Shown one piece after another: positions 7,285 through 16,087 of a stretch of 64,000 nt of DNA; the stretch's first letter is position 1, and each line of letters begins with the position of its first letter. The notes under the pieces are model-generated. The model made no database searches, was not told where the DNA came from, and was given only the letters and a program-made list of their open reading frames with translations. This stretch comes from Mesorhizobium opportunistum WSM2075 (lineage in GTDB: Bacteria; Pseudomonadota; Alphaproteobacteria; Rhizobiales; Rhizobiaceae). The position numbers and the translations under genes were made by a program. The stretch spans positions 6,080,001 through 6,144,000 of the forward strand of contig NC_015675.1 in NCBI RefSeq assembly GCF_000176035.2, read 5' to 3'.

Positions 7285-8781
7285 ATGACAGCCCGAATGA
7301 TAATGCTCGACGCCAAGCCGCTCGGCGTCGCGGATGTCGCCGAGATCGCACGCCGCAACGCCCGGCTCATGCTGGGCGACGAGGCGATGCGCCGCATCCG
7401 GGCGAGCCGTTCCCTCATCGAGCATCTGACGCAGCTCGGCAAGCCGATGTACGGCGTCACCACGGGCCTGGGCGCCTGTGTCGACACACCACTCGCGCAG
7501 GCCGACCTGATCGCCTTCCAGCACAGCGTGCCGCTCAGCCACAGCATGGGCATCGGACCCGCCCTGCCGACCGAGGCGGTACGGGCGATGATCACCGCGC
7601 GCATCGCAGGCATGGCGGCCGGCGGCACCGGCACCTCCGAACGCGTGGTGATGGGCCTTGTGGCGGCGCTTAACGCCGGCGTCCATCCGGTGATTCCCAC
7701 CTGGGGATCGATCGGGGCGGCGGACCTTGCCCATCTCGGCCATATGGCAAGGGCGCTGGGCGGCGACGGCGAAGCGGAATTCCGCGGCAGGATCATGCCG
7801 TCCGCCGAAGCGCTGGCGCTGGCCGGGCTCGAGCCGCTCGACCTGCGCGAGAAGGACGGCCACGCCATCATCGTCGCCAACAGCCTGTCGACCGGAACGG
7901 CCTGCCTGTGCCTCGAGGACGTCGCGCATCTCATCGACTGGGCGCTGGCAGCGGTGGCCCTCAACTATGAGGCGTTCCGTTCTTCCCTCACCGCGATCGA
8001 CGAGCATGCGCTGGCCGCGCGGCCGGCCTTCGGCCAGCGCGAGATCGGTGCCCGGCTGCGCAAGGAACTGGCGGGAAGCGGCCTGTGGAAGGACAAGGCG
8101 GCACGGCGCCTCCAGGATCCGCTCAGCTATCGCTGCGTGCCCCAGGTCTGGGGTGGCCTGCTCCACGCGTTCGAGCAGGCGCGGCTGGCGACGGAGATCG
8201 AACTGACCCACTCAGGCGACAATCCTGTGATCCTGGCCGAGGGCGAGCGGGTGATCTCGAACGGCAATTTCGATCTCACGGCGATGACGCTGGCCTGGGA
8301 ACAGCTTGGCCAGGCGCTGGCGCATTGCGCGGTCGGCATCGCCAACCGCGGCATGAAGCTGATGTCGCCGATAGCTGCCGAACTGCCGCGCTTCCTGTCA
8401 GCCAGGGGCGGCAGCCGCCAGGGCTATGCCGAACTGCAAAAGCCGCTGGCCGCGCTGGAAGCCGAGATCCGCCATCTGGCCAATCCGATGTCGCTCAGCC
8501 CGCTTGCCGTTTCGGATGGTATCGAGGACCAGTCGTCGATGGCGCCGCGGGTGGTGGCCAAGACCGCCGAGATCGTCGAGCGCATGCGCTATCTGGTTGC
8601 GATGGAACTGATCTTCGCGGCGACGGGCGTGGAGTTGCGCGGCGTCATCGGCAGTATGGGCGAAGGGCCGCAGCGGACCTTTGCCGCGGTGCGCGCGCTC
8701 GTCAGCCCGCTCGACGACGACCGCGAGATGAGCGCCGACATGACGCGGGTCGCGCGGATGGTGGCCGGTCCCCGGTACTGA
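7285..8781 (+). CDS. HAL/PAL-family lyase lacking the MIO-forming Ala-Ser-Gly (ergothionase-like?)
   Basis: 498-aa member of the aromatic amino acid ammonia-lyase superfamily, recognised from MYGVTTGLG, QDPLSYRCVPQVWGGL, SGDNPVI and IEDQSSMAP. Where canonical enzymes have GSxGASGDLAPL and cyclise Ala-Ser-Gly to the MIO cofactor, this protein reads GSIGAADLAHLGH (from residue 141; codons from 7705): the Ser and one position are missing, so MIO cannot form. The family Tyr (YG) and Gln (QDP) remain, but the usual Asn of YGxNTG is Thr and the Tyr of QDPYS is Leu. Ergothionase, which eliminates trimethylamine from ergothioneine, is a known MIO-free member, so a betaine lyase is plausible. I chose ATG 7285; ATGs at 7297 and 7303 are also in frame. 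Confidence 0.7.
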   Translation: MTARMIMLDAKPLGVADVAEIARRNARLMLGDEAMRRIRASRSLIEHLTQLGKPMYGVTTGLGACVDTPLAQADLIAFQHSVPLSHSMGIGPALPTEAVRAMITARIAGMAAGGTGTSERVVMGLVAALNAGVHPVIPTWGSIGAADLAHLGHMARALGGDGEAEFRGRIMPSAEALALAGLEPLDLREKDGHAIIVANSLSTGTACLCLEDVAHLIDWALAAVALNYEAFRSSLTAIDEHALAARPAFGQREIGARLRKELAGSGLWKDKAARRLQDPLSYRCVPQVWGGLLHAFEQARLATEIELTHSGDNPVILAEGERVISNGNFDLTAMTLAWEQLGQALAHCAVGIANRGMKLMSPIAAELPRFLSARGGSRQGYAELQKPLAALEAEIRHLANPMSLSPLAVSDGIEDQSSMAPRVVAKTAEIVERMRYLVAMELIFAATGVELRGVIGSMGEGPQRTFAAVRALVSPLDDDREMSADMTRVARMVAGPRY

Positions 8782-8917
8782 GCGGCGCTCCATCAGCCTG
8801 CCACTTTTCCGGACTCGCTGTCCGGGTATCATTTCCTCGCACAGGACATCACCCGTGTGTCGCGGTATGGAGGCCGCGACACAGGCCAAATTTTCCAAAC
8901 TTCCTGTGAAAATCGAT

Positions 8918-8935
8918 TTGCAAATGCATTCACAA
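8918..8935. promoter_or_regulatory. Candidate LacI-family operator
   Basis: TTGCAAATGCATTCACAA is an imperfect inverted repeat centred on AATGCATT (14 of 18 positions symmetric). It ends 19 bp before the start codon of the LacI-type regulator. The size and central GC step fit LacI-family operators, and the position suggests autoregulation. Confidence 0.5.
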
Positions 8936-8954
8936 GGCATAATAGTGCCTTTCC

Positions 8955-9959
8955 ATGAGCACGATCTCCAAGGTTGCCGAGCGGGCAGGCGTATCGCGGA
9001 CGACCGTTTCGCACGTGATCAACCACGCCGACCGCGTGTCTAAATCACTGCGCGAGCGGGTGGAGAAGGCGATCGCGGAGCTTGGCTATTCACCCAACCC
9101 GCAGGCCCAGAGCCTGCGCACCGGGCGCACCAACACAGTCGCCATGCTCATTCCCGATATCCGCAACCCGTTCTATCCGGAGCTGGTCAAGACCGCGCAG
9201 TCCGAGTTCGAGGCCGTCGGCCTCGACATGCTGATCTTCAACACCGACGTGCCCGGCGGCCACAGCCAGGAGCACGGCCATGAGTATCTGCGCCAAATCC
9301 GGCACCGCCGGGTCGATGCGCTGATCGTCGGCGACTTCGCGCTGCATGGCATGCATGACACGCTGATCGGCATCGACATCCCTACCGTCTTCATCGGCGA
9401 CCTGCCCAACCGCGCCGTCGACAACGTCAAACTGGACGACCATGGCGGCGGCTACCTGATGGGCGAGTATCTGGCGCGCAAAGGCCATCGGCGCGTCGCC
9501 TACGTCACCGGGCCGACCTCGTTCCGGGAGGCGATGGAACGCGCCGAAGGTTTTGAGAAAGGGCTTGCCGACAATGGCGCGCCGCCCCTGGCCGACCTGC
9601 GTTTCACCGGCAGCTATCTGCCGCCCTCCGGTGTCGAGGCGGTCGCCTGGCTGCTGGAACGGCACAGCGATCCGCTGCCGAGCGCCATCTTCTTTGCCAA
9701 CTATTTGATGGCGGCGGGCGCGCTGGCGACGTTCCACGACCTCGGCATCGTCGTGCCCCGCGACATCGCCGTCGCGGTTTTCGAGGATCTGCCGCAGCTC
9801 GAATATGTGCGACCGCGCCTCACGCGTGTCGGCAACAGCCCGGCCGGCCTCGCGCGGGAGGCAACGCGGATGCTGCTCGAAAGGCTCTCGGGCGCCTATG
9901 CCGGCGAACCGCGCACCGTAGTGGTGCCGTCCTTCCTCCACCCCTTCGACACGGCGTGA
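8955..9959 (+). CDS. LacI family transcriptional regulator
   Basis: 334-aa regulator. The N-terminal LacI helix-turn-helix (STISKVAERAGVSRTTVSHV, residues 2-21) and hinge (NPQAQSLRTGRTN) lead into a periplasmic-binding-protein-like sensor domain that binds a sugar. It is followed after 71 bp by a carbohydrate ABC importer and a GH172-like protein, so it probably controls their use. A palindrome at 8918-8935 is its likely operator. Confidence 0.9.
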   Translation: MSTISKVAERAGVSRTTVSHVINHADRVSKSLRERVEKAIAELGYSPNPQAQSLRTGRTNTVAMLIPDIRNPFYPELVKTAQSEFEAVGLDMLIFNTDVPGGHSQEHGHEYLRQIRHRRVDALIVGDFALHGMHDTLIGIDIPTVFIGDLPNRAVDNVKLDDHGGGYLMGEYLARKGHRRVAYVTGPTSFREAMERAEGFEKGLADNGAPPLADLRFTGSYLPPSGVEAVAWLLERHSDPLPSAIFFANYLMAAGALATFHDLGIVVPRDIAVAVFEDLPQLEYVRPRLTRVGNSPAGLAREATRMLLERLSGAYAGEPRTVVVPSFLHPFDTA

Positions 9960-10030
9960 GGAGTTTGAAAGCCAGCGGGAGACCACTCGGCCCGAAAAGT
10001 TCACCAGAGACGATCAACAGGGAGGAAACC

Positions 10031-11377
10031 GTGACTGATCGACCAACTTCGCCAATCGTATCCGGCCTGACACGCCGCCGCATCCTGCAGCAAGGTGCTG
10101 CCCTCGCCGGCGGCATCGCCGGCTTGCCTTTCATCAACCGCATCGCCCGCGCCGAGGGCGCGGCACTGAAGTTCTGGCAGTTCTATGCGCCGGGCGGCGA
10201 CGTGAAGCCGCAGGTGAAATGGTTCGAGGATATGGTTGCCGGCTGGAACGCCGGCCATGACGTCAAGGTCGAGCTCGAATATGTGACCAATAGCGAGTAC
10301 ATGAACGGCTCGAAGCTCTCCACGGCCTTTGCGTCGGGAGAAGGGCCGGACATCTTCATCATCAGCCCCGGCGACTTCCTGCGCTACTACAATGGCGGCG
10401 TGCTGGCCGACCTGACACCTTACATCGACGCTGCGGTCAGAGCCGATTTCCCGGAAAGCGTGATCGCCAACCGCATGGTCGACGGCAAGATCTACGGCGT
10501 ACCCATGGAGGTCGAGCCGATGGCCTTCTACTATTCGGTCAAGGTCTTCGAGGACGCGGGCCTCAACGAGAACGACGTGCCCAAGAGCTGGGACGAGCTG
10601 CTTGAAACCGCCAAGAAGCTAACGACGCCCAACCGCTACGGCGTTCTGTTCGAGACGACGCCGGGCTACTATCAGAATTTCACCTGGTATCCCTTCCTGT
10701 GGCAGGGCGGCGGCGAATTCCAGGGCAAGGACGGCAAGAGTGCCTTCGATTCCCCGGCCACGGTCCAGGCGCTGAAGCTCTGGCAGGACGCCATCAAATC
10801 GGGCGCCGCACCACGCCAGGTATTGAGCGGCGGCTTCGATGTGGTCGCCAATCTCGGCTCCGGCTATTGCGCAATGCAGAATGTCGGCATCTGGGGCATC
10901 TCGGCCATGGACAACAACGCCAAGAACACGCCCTACGGTATCTTCAAGCTACCAACGCCGGCCAACGGCAAATATGTGACGGTCGGCGGCGGCTGGGCCT
11001 TCGTCGCCAACGCCAAGGGCAAGAACCCGGAAGCGGCCGCGCAGTTCTGCGCCTGGGCACTCGCCTCGATGGACAAGGGCTCGGTCCAACGCGTCGTCGA
11101 CTGGTGCACGGTGGCCAAAAGCGACATGCCGCCGCGCAACAGCGCGCTCGCTGCCGGCGGTGCCGCTTTCACCAACGGCAAGATGGGCGTCTTCTCCAAG
11201 GACATCCATCCGGGCACCCGGGCCGAGCCCCGCGTGCCGCCCGAGGTCTACAAGATCATCTCCGACGCCATCCAGGCCGCACAGCTCGGCGGCGCCGATC
11301 CCCAGCAGACCGCGACATCAGCCAGCCAGCAGCTAGACGCCTTCCTGGCCGGCTACTCGGGAGCGCCTATTCTTTAG
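10031..11377 (+). CDS. Carbohydrate ABC transporter substrate-binding protein, Tat-type signal
   Basis: 448-aa family-1 (CUT1) extracellular solute-binding protein. GGAGG sits 5 nt before a GTG start. The leader has a twin-arginine motif (LTRRRILQQG) before a hydrophobic stretch, so export as a folded protein by Tat is likely. It would deliver an oligosaccharide to the two permeases that follow. A strong hairpin (11400-11432) separates it from the permease gene, an arrangement that commonly raises binding-protein output relative to membrane subunits. No ATPase gene is present in the operon. Confidence 0.88.
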   Translation: MTDRPTSPIVSGLTRRRILQQGAALAGGIAGLPFINRIARAEGAALKFWQFYAPGGDVKPQVKWFEDMVAGWNAGHDVKVELEYVTNSEYMNGSKLSTAFASGEGPDIFIISPGDFLRYYNGGVLADLTPYIDAAVRADFPESVIANRMVDGKIYGVPMEVEPMAFYYSVKVFEDAGLNENDVPKSWDELLETAKKLTTPNRYGVLFETTPGYYQNFTWYPFLWQGGGEFQGKDGKSAFDSPATVQALKLWQDAIKSGAAPRQVLSGGFDVVANLGSGYCAMQNVGIWGISAMDNNAKNTPYGIFKLPTPANGKYVTVGGGWAFVANAKGKNPEAAAQFCAWALASMDKGSVQRVVDWCTVAKSDMPPRNSALAAGGAAFTNGKMGVFSKDIHPGTRAEPRVPPEVYKIISDAIQAAQLGGADPQQTATSASQQLDAFLAGYSGAPIL

Positions 11378-11399
11378 CCTTCAGGAGAATTCGCATCGA

Positions 11400-11432
11400 A
11401 ACCCTCTCTTGCGCTCCAGGCAAGAGAGGGTT
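11400..11432 (+). other. Intercistronic hairpin after the binding-protein gene
   Basis: Perfect 13-bp stem (AACCCTCTCTTGC paired with GCAAGAGAGGGTT) and a 7-nt loop, starting 22 nt after the binding-protein stop. It lacks a following U-tract, so it is probably a partial attenuator or mRNA 3'-end stabiliser rather than a full terminator. Confidence 0.7.
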
Positions 11433-11503
11433 CGCCAACGGGCCGACCCGACATGACCTATCCCTCTACCGCCTTGACCTCCACGACCGAGGAAGACCGC
11501 CCC

Positions 11504-12397
11504 ATGGTCTCGCGCAAGAACCGCCGCGACTGGCTGGCCGGTTATCTCTTCGTGCTGCCGGACGCGCTGGGGCTGCTCGTCTTCGTCGGCCTGCCGATGC
11601 TGCTCGCGCTCGGCATCGGCTTCTTCGAGGTCGACGGTTTCGGCACGTACAAATTCGTCGCCTTCAAGAATTACGCGCGCATGTGGAACGATCCGCTGTT
11701 CTGGACAGCACTGCGCGTCACCGTGCTTTACGCCGTCATGCTGGTGCCGGCGCTCTATGTCTCGGGTCTCGGCCTGGCGCTGCTCGTACAGCGTGGCGGC
11801 CGCTTCGAGACGGTCATCCGAGCGATGTTCTTCGCACCGCAGATGGTCAGCCTCGTCGTGGTGGCGCTGGTCTGGCAGATCCTGCTGGTCGAGAAGGTCG
11901 GCATTATCGGCCGCCTCGCCGCCTCGCTCGGCTGGGGTGCCGTCTCCTTCCTCGGCGACCCGAACCTTGCGCTGATCACCCTGGTGGTCGTCAGCGTCTG
12001 GTTCTTGATGGGCTTCTATATGCTGATCTTCCTCGGCGGCCTGCAGGACATTCCGGGCGAATATTACGAGGCGGCCAAGATCGACGGCGCAGGGCCGGTC
12101 GTCAGCTTCTGGTACATCACGCTGCCCTTGCTCAAACCGACCAGCTTCTTCGTGCTGCTCGTCTCCATCGTCATGGCCGCGGCTGGCGGCCAGGTCTTCG
12201 ACCTGATCTACGTCATGACCAATGGCGGTCCGGTCAACGCCACCGCCGCACTGATCGTCTACATCTACAAGCAGGCCTTCCAGCTCGGCGCTTTCGGCTA
12301 TGCCTCGGCAATGGCTTCGCTGCTGGTGGTGCTGCTGATGCTGGTCACGCTGCTGCTGTTCGCGCTCACCCGCGGCGGGCGGTTCGACCATGACTGA
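11504..12397 (+). CDS. Carbohydrate ABC transporter permease (MalF type)
   Basis: 297-aa inner-membrane permease with six probable transmembrane segments and the EAA loop EYYEAAKIDGAGPVVSFWYITLPLL, the contact with the ATPase. I chose ATG 11504 because GAGGAAG lies about 8 nt upstream; an in-frame ATG at 11453 would add 17 hydrophilic residues. Its end overlaps the second permease by 8 nt. It forms the channel with that protein for the sugar bound by the upstream binding protein. Confidence 0.87.
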   Translation: MVSRKNRRDWLAGYLFVLPDALGLLVFVGLPMLLALGIGFFEVDGFGTYKFVAFKNYARMWNDPLFWTALRVTVLYAVMLVPALYVSGLGLALLVQRGGRFETVIRAMFFAPQMVSLVVVALVWQILLVEKVGIIGRLAASLGWGAVSFLGDPNLALITLVVVSVWFLMGFYMLIFLGGLQDIPGEYYEAAKIDGAGPVVSFWYITLPLLKPTSFFVLLVSIVMAAAGGQVFDLIYVMTNGGPVNATAALIVYIYKQAFQLGAFGYASAMASLLVVLLMLVTLLLFALTRGGRFDHD

Positions 12398-13238
12398 TGC
12401 CGCCATAAGGGACAAGCGCGCCGCCGGCTCCACGCACATCCTGCGTTTCCTCTGGATGCTGATATCGGCCATCCTGGCGCTGATGACCATCTTCCCGCTG
12501 GTCTGGATGCTCGTCATCGCCTTCAAGCCGGCGCCGGAGGTGTTCTCGCCGAACTTCCTGCCGGTCTCGCCCACAACAGGCAATTTCCTCTACGTGCTGA
12601 CCGAAGTCCCCTTCCTGCGCTATCTCGCCAATTCCTTCTTCATGTCGGCGACCGTCACCATCGTGGCGCTGTTCTTCCACTCGATGGCCGGCTACGCGCT
12701 GGCGCGGCTCAATTTCCCCGGCCGCGACTTCATCTTCCTCGCCATGTTCTCGACCTTCCTGGTGTCGCTGCCGGTGATCATCGTGCCGTTGTTCATCCTG
12801 GTGAAGGCGCTCGGCCTCATCAACACCTATGCCGGCCTGATCGTGCCCTCGATCTTCAATGCCTTCGGCATCTTCCTGCTGCGGCAATACTATCTCTCGC
12901 TGCCGCGTGAACTGGAGGAGGCCGCCGTCATGGACGGCGCCAGCCGCTGGCGCATCTACTGGTCGATCGTGCTGCCGCTCAGCCGGCCGATCCTGGCCGC
13001 GCTGGCAATCCTGTTCTTCCTCGCCAACTGGAACGCGTTCCTGTGGCCGCTCACCGTCGCCTCCGACACCAGGCTGTGGGTCGTCCAGGTGGCGATCACC
13101 AACTTCAAGAGCCAGTACGCCGGCGCCTGGAACTATGTCATGGCCGCCTCGACCATCGTGGCGCTGCCGATGCTCGTGCTGTTCGTGATCTTCCAGCGGC
13201 AGATCACCGAATCCATCAAGACCAGCGGCCTCAAGTGA
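12390..13238 (+). CDS. Carbohydrate ABC transporter permease (MalG type)
   Basis: 282-aa second CUT1 permease, with about six transmembrane segments and the EAA loop ELEEAAVMDGASRWRIYWSI. It overlaps the first permease and is followed 22 nt later by the DUF2961 gene. No msmK/ugpC-type ATPase is encoded nearby, so the importer must borrow one from elsewhere in the genome, as several CUT1 systems do. Confidence 0.88.
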   Translation: MTDAAIRDKRAAGSTHILRFLWMLISAILALMTIFPLVWMLVIAFKPAPEVFSPNFLPVSPTTGNFLYVLTEVPFLRYLANSFFMSATVTIVALFFHSMAGYALARLNFPGRDFIFLAMFSTFLVSLPVIIVPLFILVKALGLINTYAGLIVPSIFNAFGIFLLRQYYLSLPRELEEAAVMDGASRWRIYWSIVLPLSRPILAALAILFFLANWNAFLWPLTVASDTRLWVVQVAITNFKSQYAGAWNYVMAASTIVALPMLVLFVIFQRQITESIKTSGLK

Positions 13239-13260
13239 GTAACAAGCATAGGAACGACCG

Positions 13261-14466
13261 ATGACCCAAGCCGGACTTTCACCGCTGCGCGGCCTCGCCA
13301 AGCTGCGCGATGCGAGCACGCGCCGCTTCTCCAGCTACGACCGCACGGGCGGCAATGACGACCGCCTGCACATCGAGCCGGGCAAGACCGTGACAATCGC
13401 CGAATACGACGGCGCCGGCATCGTCACCCATATCTGGGCGACGCTTGCCTGCAAGAGCGAAAGTTTTTTGCGCAAGATCGTGCTGCGCGCCTACTGGGAC
13501 GGCGAGGACCAGCCCAGCGTCGAGACCCCCGTCGGCGACTTCTTTGGCATGGGCCATGCCCGCACGAAGAACTTCGCCAGCCTGCCGGTGCAGGCAAGCC
13601 CCGAGGACGGCAAGGCTTTCAATTGCTATTTCCCAATGCCTTTCGCGGCCGGAATGAAGATGACGATCACCAACGAGGCCGAGGACGATCTCCTGTTCTA
13701 CTATTATGTCGACCTCGAGCTGCATGAGCGGCTGGAGGACGATCTCGGCCGCTTTCATGCGCAATACCGCCAGGCGCGGCCTCAGGGCATGGCGGAGACC
13801 GGCCTCACCAACGAGCAGTTCCTGTTCGGGGGCGAGACCACGGACGGCAAGGACAATTACACGATCCTCGAGGCCGAAGGCCGCGGCCACTATGTCGGGG
13901 TGCTCTACAGCGTCTATTCGCGCCGCCGCTCCGAGCTCTGGGACTGGTATGGCGAGGGCGACGACATGATCTTCATCGACGGCGAGCCCGGCCTCTCGGT
14001 GCCCGATACGGTACGCAAGCCCGACCCGCGCATCGGCCCGAAGGCGGCACTCATCGAGCCGCGCGCGGAAAGCTCGGCAGGCGCCAACGATGCCTGGCCG
14101 CCGACACTGCACGGCACCGGCACGGAGGATTATTTCAACACTGCCTGGTGCCCGACGCAGGACTATTCCGCGCCCTATCACGGTATCATCGCCGCCGGCG
14201 GCCCGAACTGGACCGAGCCGGTCACGCTTTACCGCTGGCATATCGAGGATCCGGTGATCTTCCACAAACGCATCCGGGTCAGCATCGAGCACGGCCACGC
14301 CAACCGGCGCGCCGACGACATCTCGTCGGTCGCCTTCTGGTACCAGGCCGAGCCGCACAAGCCGTTTGCACCGCTGCCGTCGGCGGCCGAGCGCATTCCG
14401 ACTTTTCGCCGACCGAACGAGGGCTGGGACGCGGCAGTCGCCGCCGCGATGCGCGAGCGGCGCTGA
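13261..14466 (+). CDS. DUF2961 (GH172-type) protein
   Basis: 401-aa DUF2961 protein, recognised from the N-terminal RRFSSYDRTGGNDDR, the HGTGTEDYFNTAWC core and a C-terminal half rich in aromatic residues. Members of this family were reclassified as GH172, acting on fructose dianhydrides and furanosyl linkages such as D-arabinan. There is no signal peptide, so it would act in the cytoplasm on an imported oligosaccharide. It is the last gene of the LacI/CUT1 cluster and gives the best clue to the cargo: a furanose-containing disaccharide or oligosaccharide. The exact linkage cannot be read from sequence. Confidence 0.78.
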   Translation: MTQAGLSPLRGLAKLRDASTRRFSSYDRTGGNDDRLHIEPGKTVTIAEYDGAGIVTHIWATLACKSESFLRKIVLRAYWDGEDQPSVETPVGDFFGMGHARTKNFASLPVQASPEDGKAFNCYFPMPFAAGMKMTITNEAEDDLLFYYYVDLELHERLEDDLGRFHAQYRQARPQGMAETGLTNEQFLFGGETTDGKDNYTILEAEGRGHYVGVLYSVYSRRRSELWDWYGEGDDMIFIDGEPGLSVPDTVRKPDPRIGPKAALIEPRAESSAGANDAWPPTLHGTGTEDYFNTAWCPTQDYSAPYHGIIAAGGPNWTEPVTLYRWHIEDPVIFHKRIRVSIEHGHANRRADDISSVAFWYQAEPHKPFAPLPSAAERIPTFRRPNEGWDAAVAAAMRERR

Positions 14467-14523
14467 AATCACTCTGCCCAGCAGGCTGAGGGAGAAGGCG
14501 TCGGCCGCAGCGGCAGGCCGGTG

Positions 14524-15963
14524 TTATTGATAAGGGCCGCGGAGATTCAGTTTCTCGGCCAGCAGGCAAAACCGGTCGATCAGTCGGACAAGCTCTTTGC
14601 CTTGTTCGGCCACGACCCCTCCGCGCTCGGCAGCTGCCGCGTCTGAGAGAGCCTTCCACAACTGGCTTTGCCGGTCACAGACATCCGCCAGTTCGGAGCA
14701 TTCGCTGGAGGTGAGTTTCAAAATGTGATCCGCCGTTACCGGCCCGATGCCAGGAGGCTTTGTCGCTCCAAGGGAAAGATAGCCCGACGGCACGGTGCCT
14801 TTTGCGTTCGTCACCGATTTACGGCAGATGATATCGAACAGCTGGTCGACGGCCTGCTTGGCGCCGGCGACGCGCGAAGGATGGTCCGTATCGGCCGCCG
14901 CATGAGGCAGAAGTTCAAGCTTGCCGGCATGCTTCCCGACGAGATCGAGATAAGGCAGCATCGGACCGGAGAGTCTGCCGGTCGAGGCATCCCTGAAAAG
15001 GTCGGCATCGATCGCCGCGTGGCGCACCTGCCCCGTATTCAGGGCATCGGCAAGGGCCTCTACGTTGACCAGCTCGCCACGATCATAATTGACCAGCACC
15101 GCGCCGTTGTTCATGCGTGACAGGACGTCCGCACCGATGAGTCCGGCATTGGCGTAGCGGCCGGTTTGCGCGTCCTGCTTGCCCAGGCCGACATGGACGC
15201 TCAGCACATCGGCACCATCAGCCGCATCGATGAGATCCGGCGCAAAGACGAAGCCCTCGGCTTCCACCCAGTCGCGGTGCCGCGGCCGCGCGTGGATCAC
15301 CACGCGCATGCCGAAGGCGCGGGCGAGCTTAGCGACCTCGCGGCCGATATTGCCGTAACCGATGATCGCGATCGTCTTGCCTTCGATTTTTTCGGTCGGA
15401 AAATCGCGCAGTTCCCTGCCGGTGTCGAAGGCACCGCGCGCCACCCGCTCATGAAGCGTGTCGACCGGGAGGTCTGGCAGCACTTTCAGGATCGCCTTCA
15501 TCACCATCTGCGCCGTGGCACGGCTGTTGATGCCGGGCGTGTTCATCAGCACTGCCGTGCCGCCCTCGCCGCTGCCGCCGCCCCAGGAGCGCGAGCCCAT
15601 ATTGCCGGTGCCGGCACCGATCCTCACGCCGGCCAGCGGAAAAACGGTTTCCGCGGGAAGGAAAGTTGCGGCGGCGATGACGGCGTCATAGCCCCCGTCG
15701 CCGGCGACTTCGATCAGCTCCTCGCGGGTGCTGAGGTCCGGCTGGTAAAAGAAATGCACGCGGCCCTGTTCAAGCCCTGCCCTGTCGCCAAGCGCGCCTG
15801 CGTGGAAGCGACCGCCCTTGGCTTCGATGTGGGCGCGCACTTCGCTGGGGTCGGGCTTGCCGTCTGGGCCGAAGCGCAGACCGACCAGATCGCAGATCAG
15901 CACGGCGTAGGCGCGTTGCGGATCGATTGGGTTCGCGGCCTGTGTATTGGTGTTCGCGGTCAC
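14524..15963 (-). CDS. D-2-hydroxyacid dehydrogenase (SerA-like) with C-terminal extension
   Basis: 479-aa NAD-dependent dehydrogenase. The Rossmann core has IAIIGYGNIGREVAKLARAFG, the catalytic Arg is probably in NYDRGELVN and the catalytic His in LLPHAAAD. The usual Glu of the LDVFE-EP segment is not clearly present (IDADLFRDAST), so catalysis may differ. About 100 residues after the catalytic core have no resemblance to an ACT domain and look helical. The gene lies 124 bp downstream of a DadA-like oxidase on the same strand; the pair could convert an amino acid to a keto acid and then a hydroxyacid. Confidence 0.72.
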   Translation of the reverse strand: MTANTNTQAANPIDPQRAYAVLICDLVGLRFGPDGKPDPSEVRAHIEAKGGRFHAGALGDRAGLEQGRVHFFYQPDLSTREELIEVAGDGGYDAVIAAATFLPAETVFPLAGVRIGAGTGNMGSRSWGGGSGEGGTAVLMNTPGINSRATAQMVMKAILKVLPDLPVDTLHERVARGAFDTGRELRDFPTEKIEGKTIAIIGYGNIGREVAKLARAFGMRVVIHARPRHRDWVEAEGFVFAPDLIDAADGADVLSVHVGLGKQDAQTGRYANAGLIGADVLSRMNNGAVLVNYDRGELVNVEALADALNTGQVRHAAIDADLFRDASTGRLSGPMLPYLDLVGKHAGKLELLPHAAADTDHPSRVAGAKQAVDQLFDIICRKSVTNAKGTVPSGYLSLGATKPPGIGPVTADHILKLTSSECSELADVCDRQSQLWKALSDAAAAERGGVVAEQGKELVRLIDRFCLLAEKLNLRGPYQ

Positions 15964-16087
15964 GTCGTTTCCCCATGCAAGAACTGAAAGGCCTGCCGGT
16001 ACAGCACGCTCTCGATCAGAACCTATCTGCCTGGAAGGGCGTCAGATCGATCGCTGGCGGCAAACCCGCGGCTAGCTGCGACACGAT

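Noticed and set aside
7285..8781. Ordinary histidine ammonia-lyase (HutH)
   Set aside because: The MIO tripeptide is missing and no hutU, hutI or hutG gene is nearby, so a histidine-utilisation assignment is not supported.
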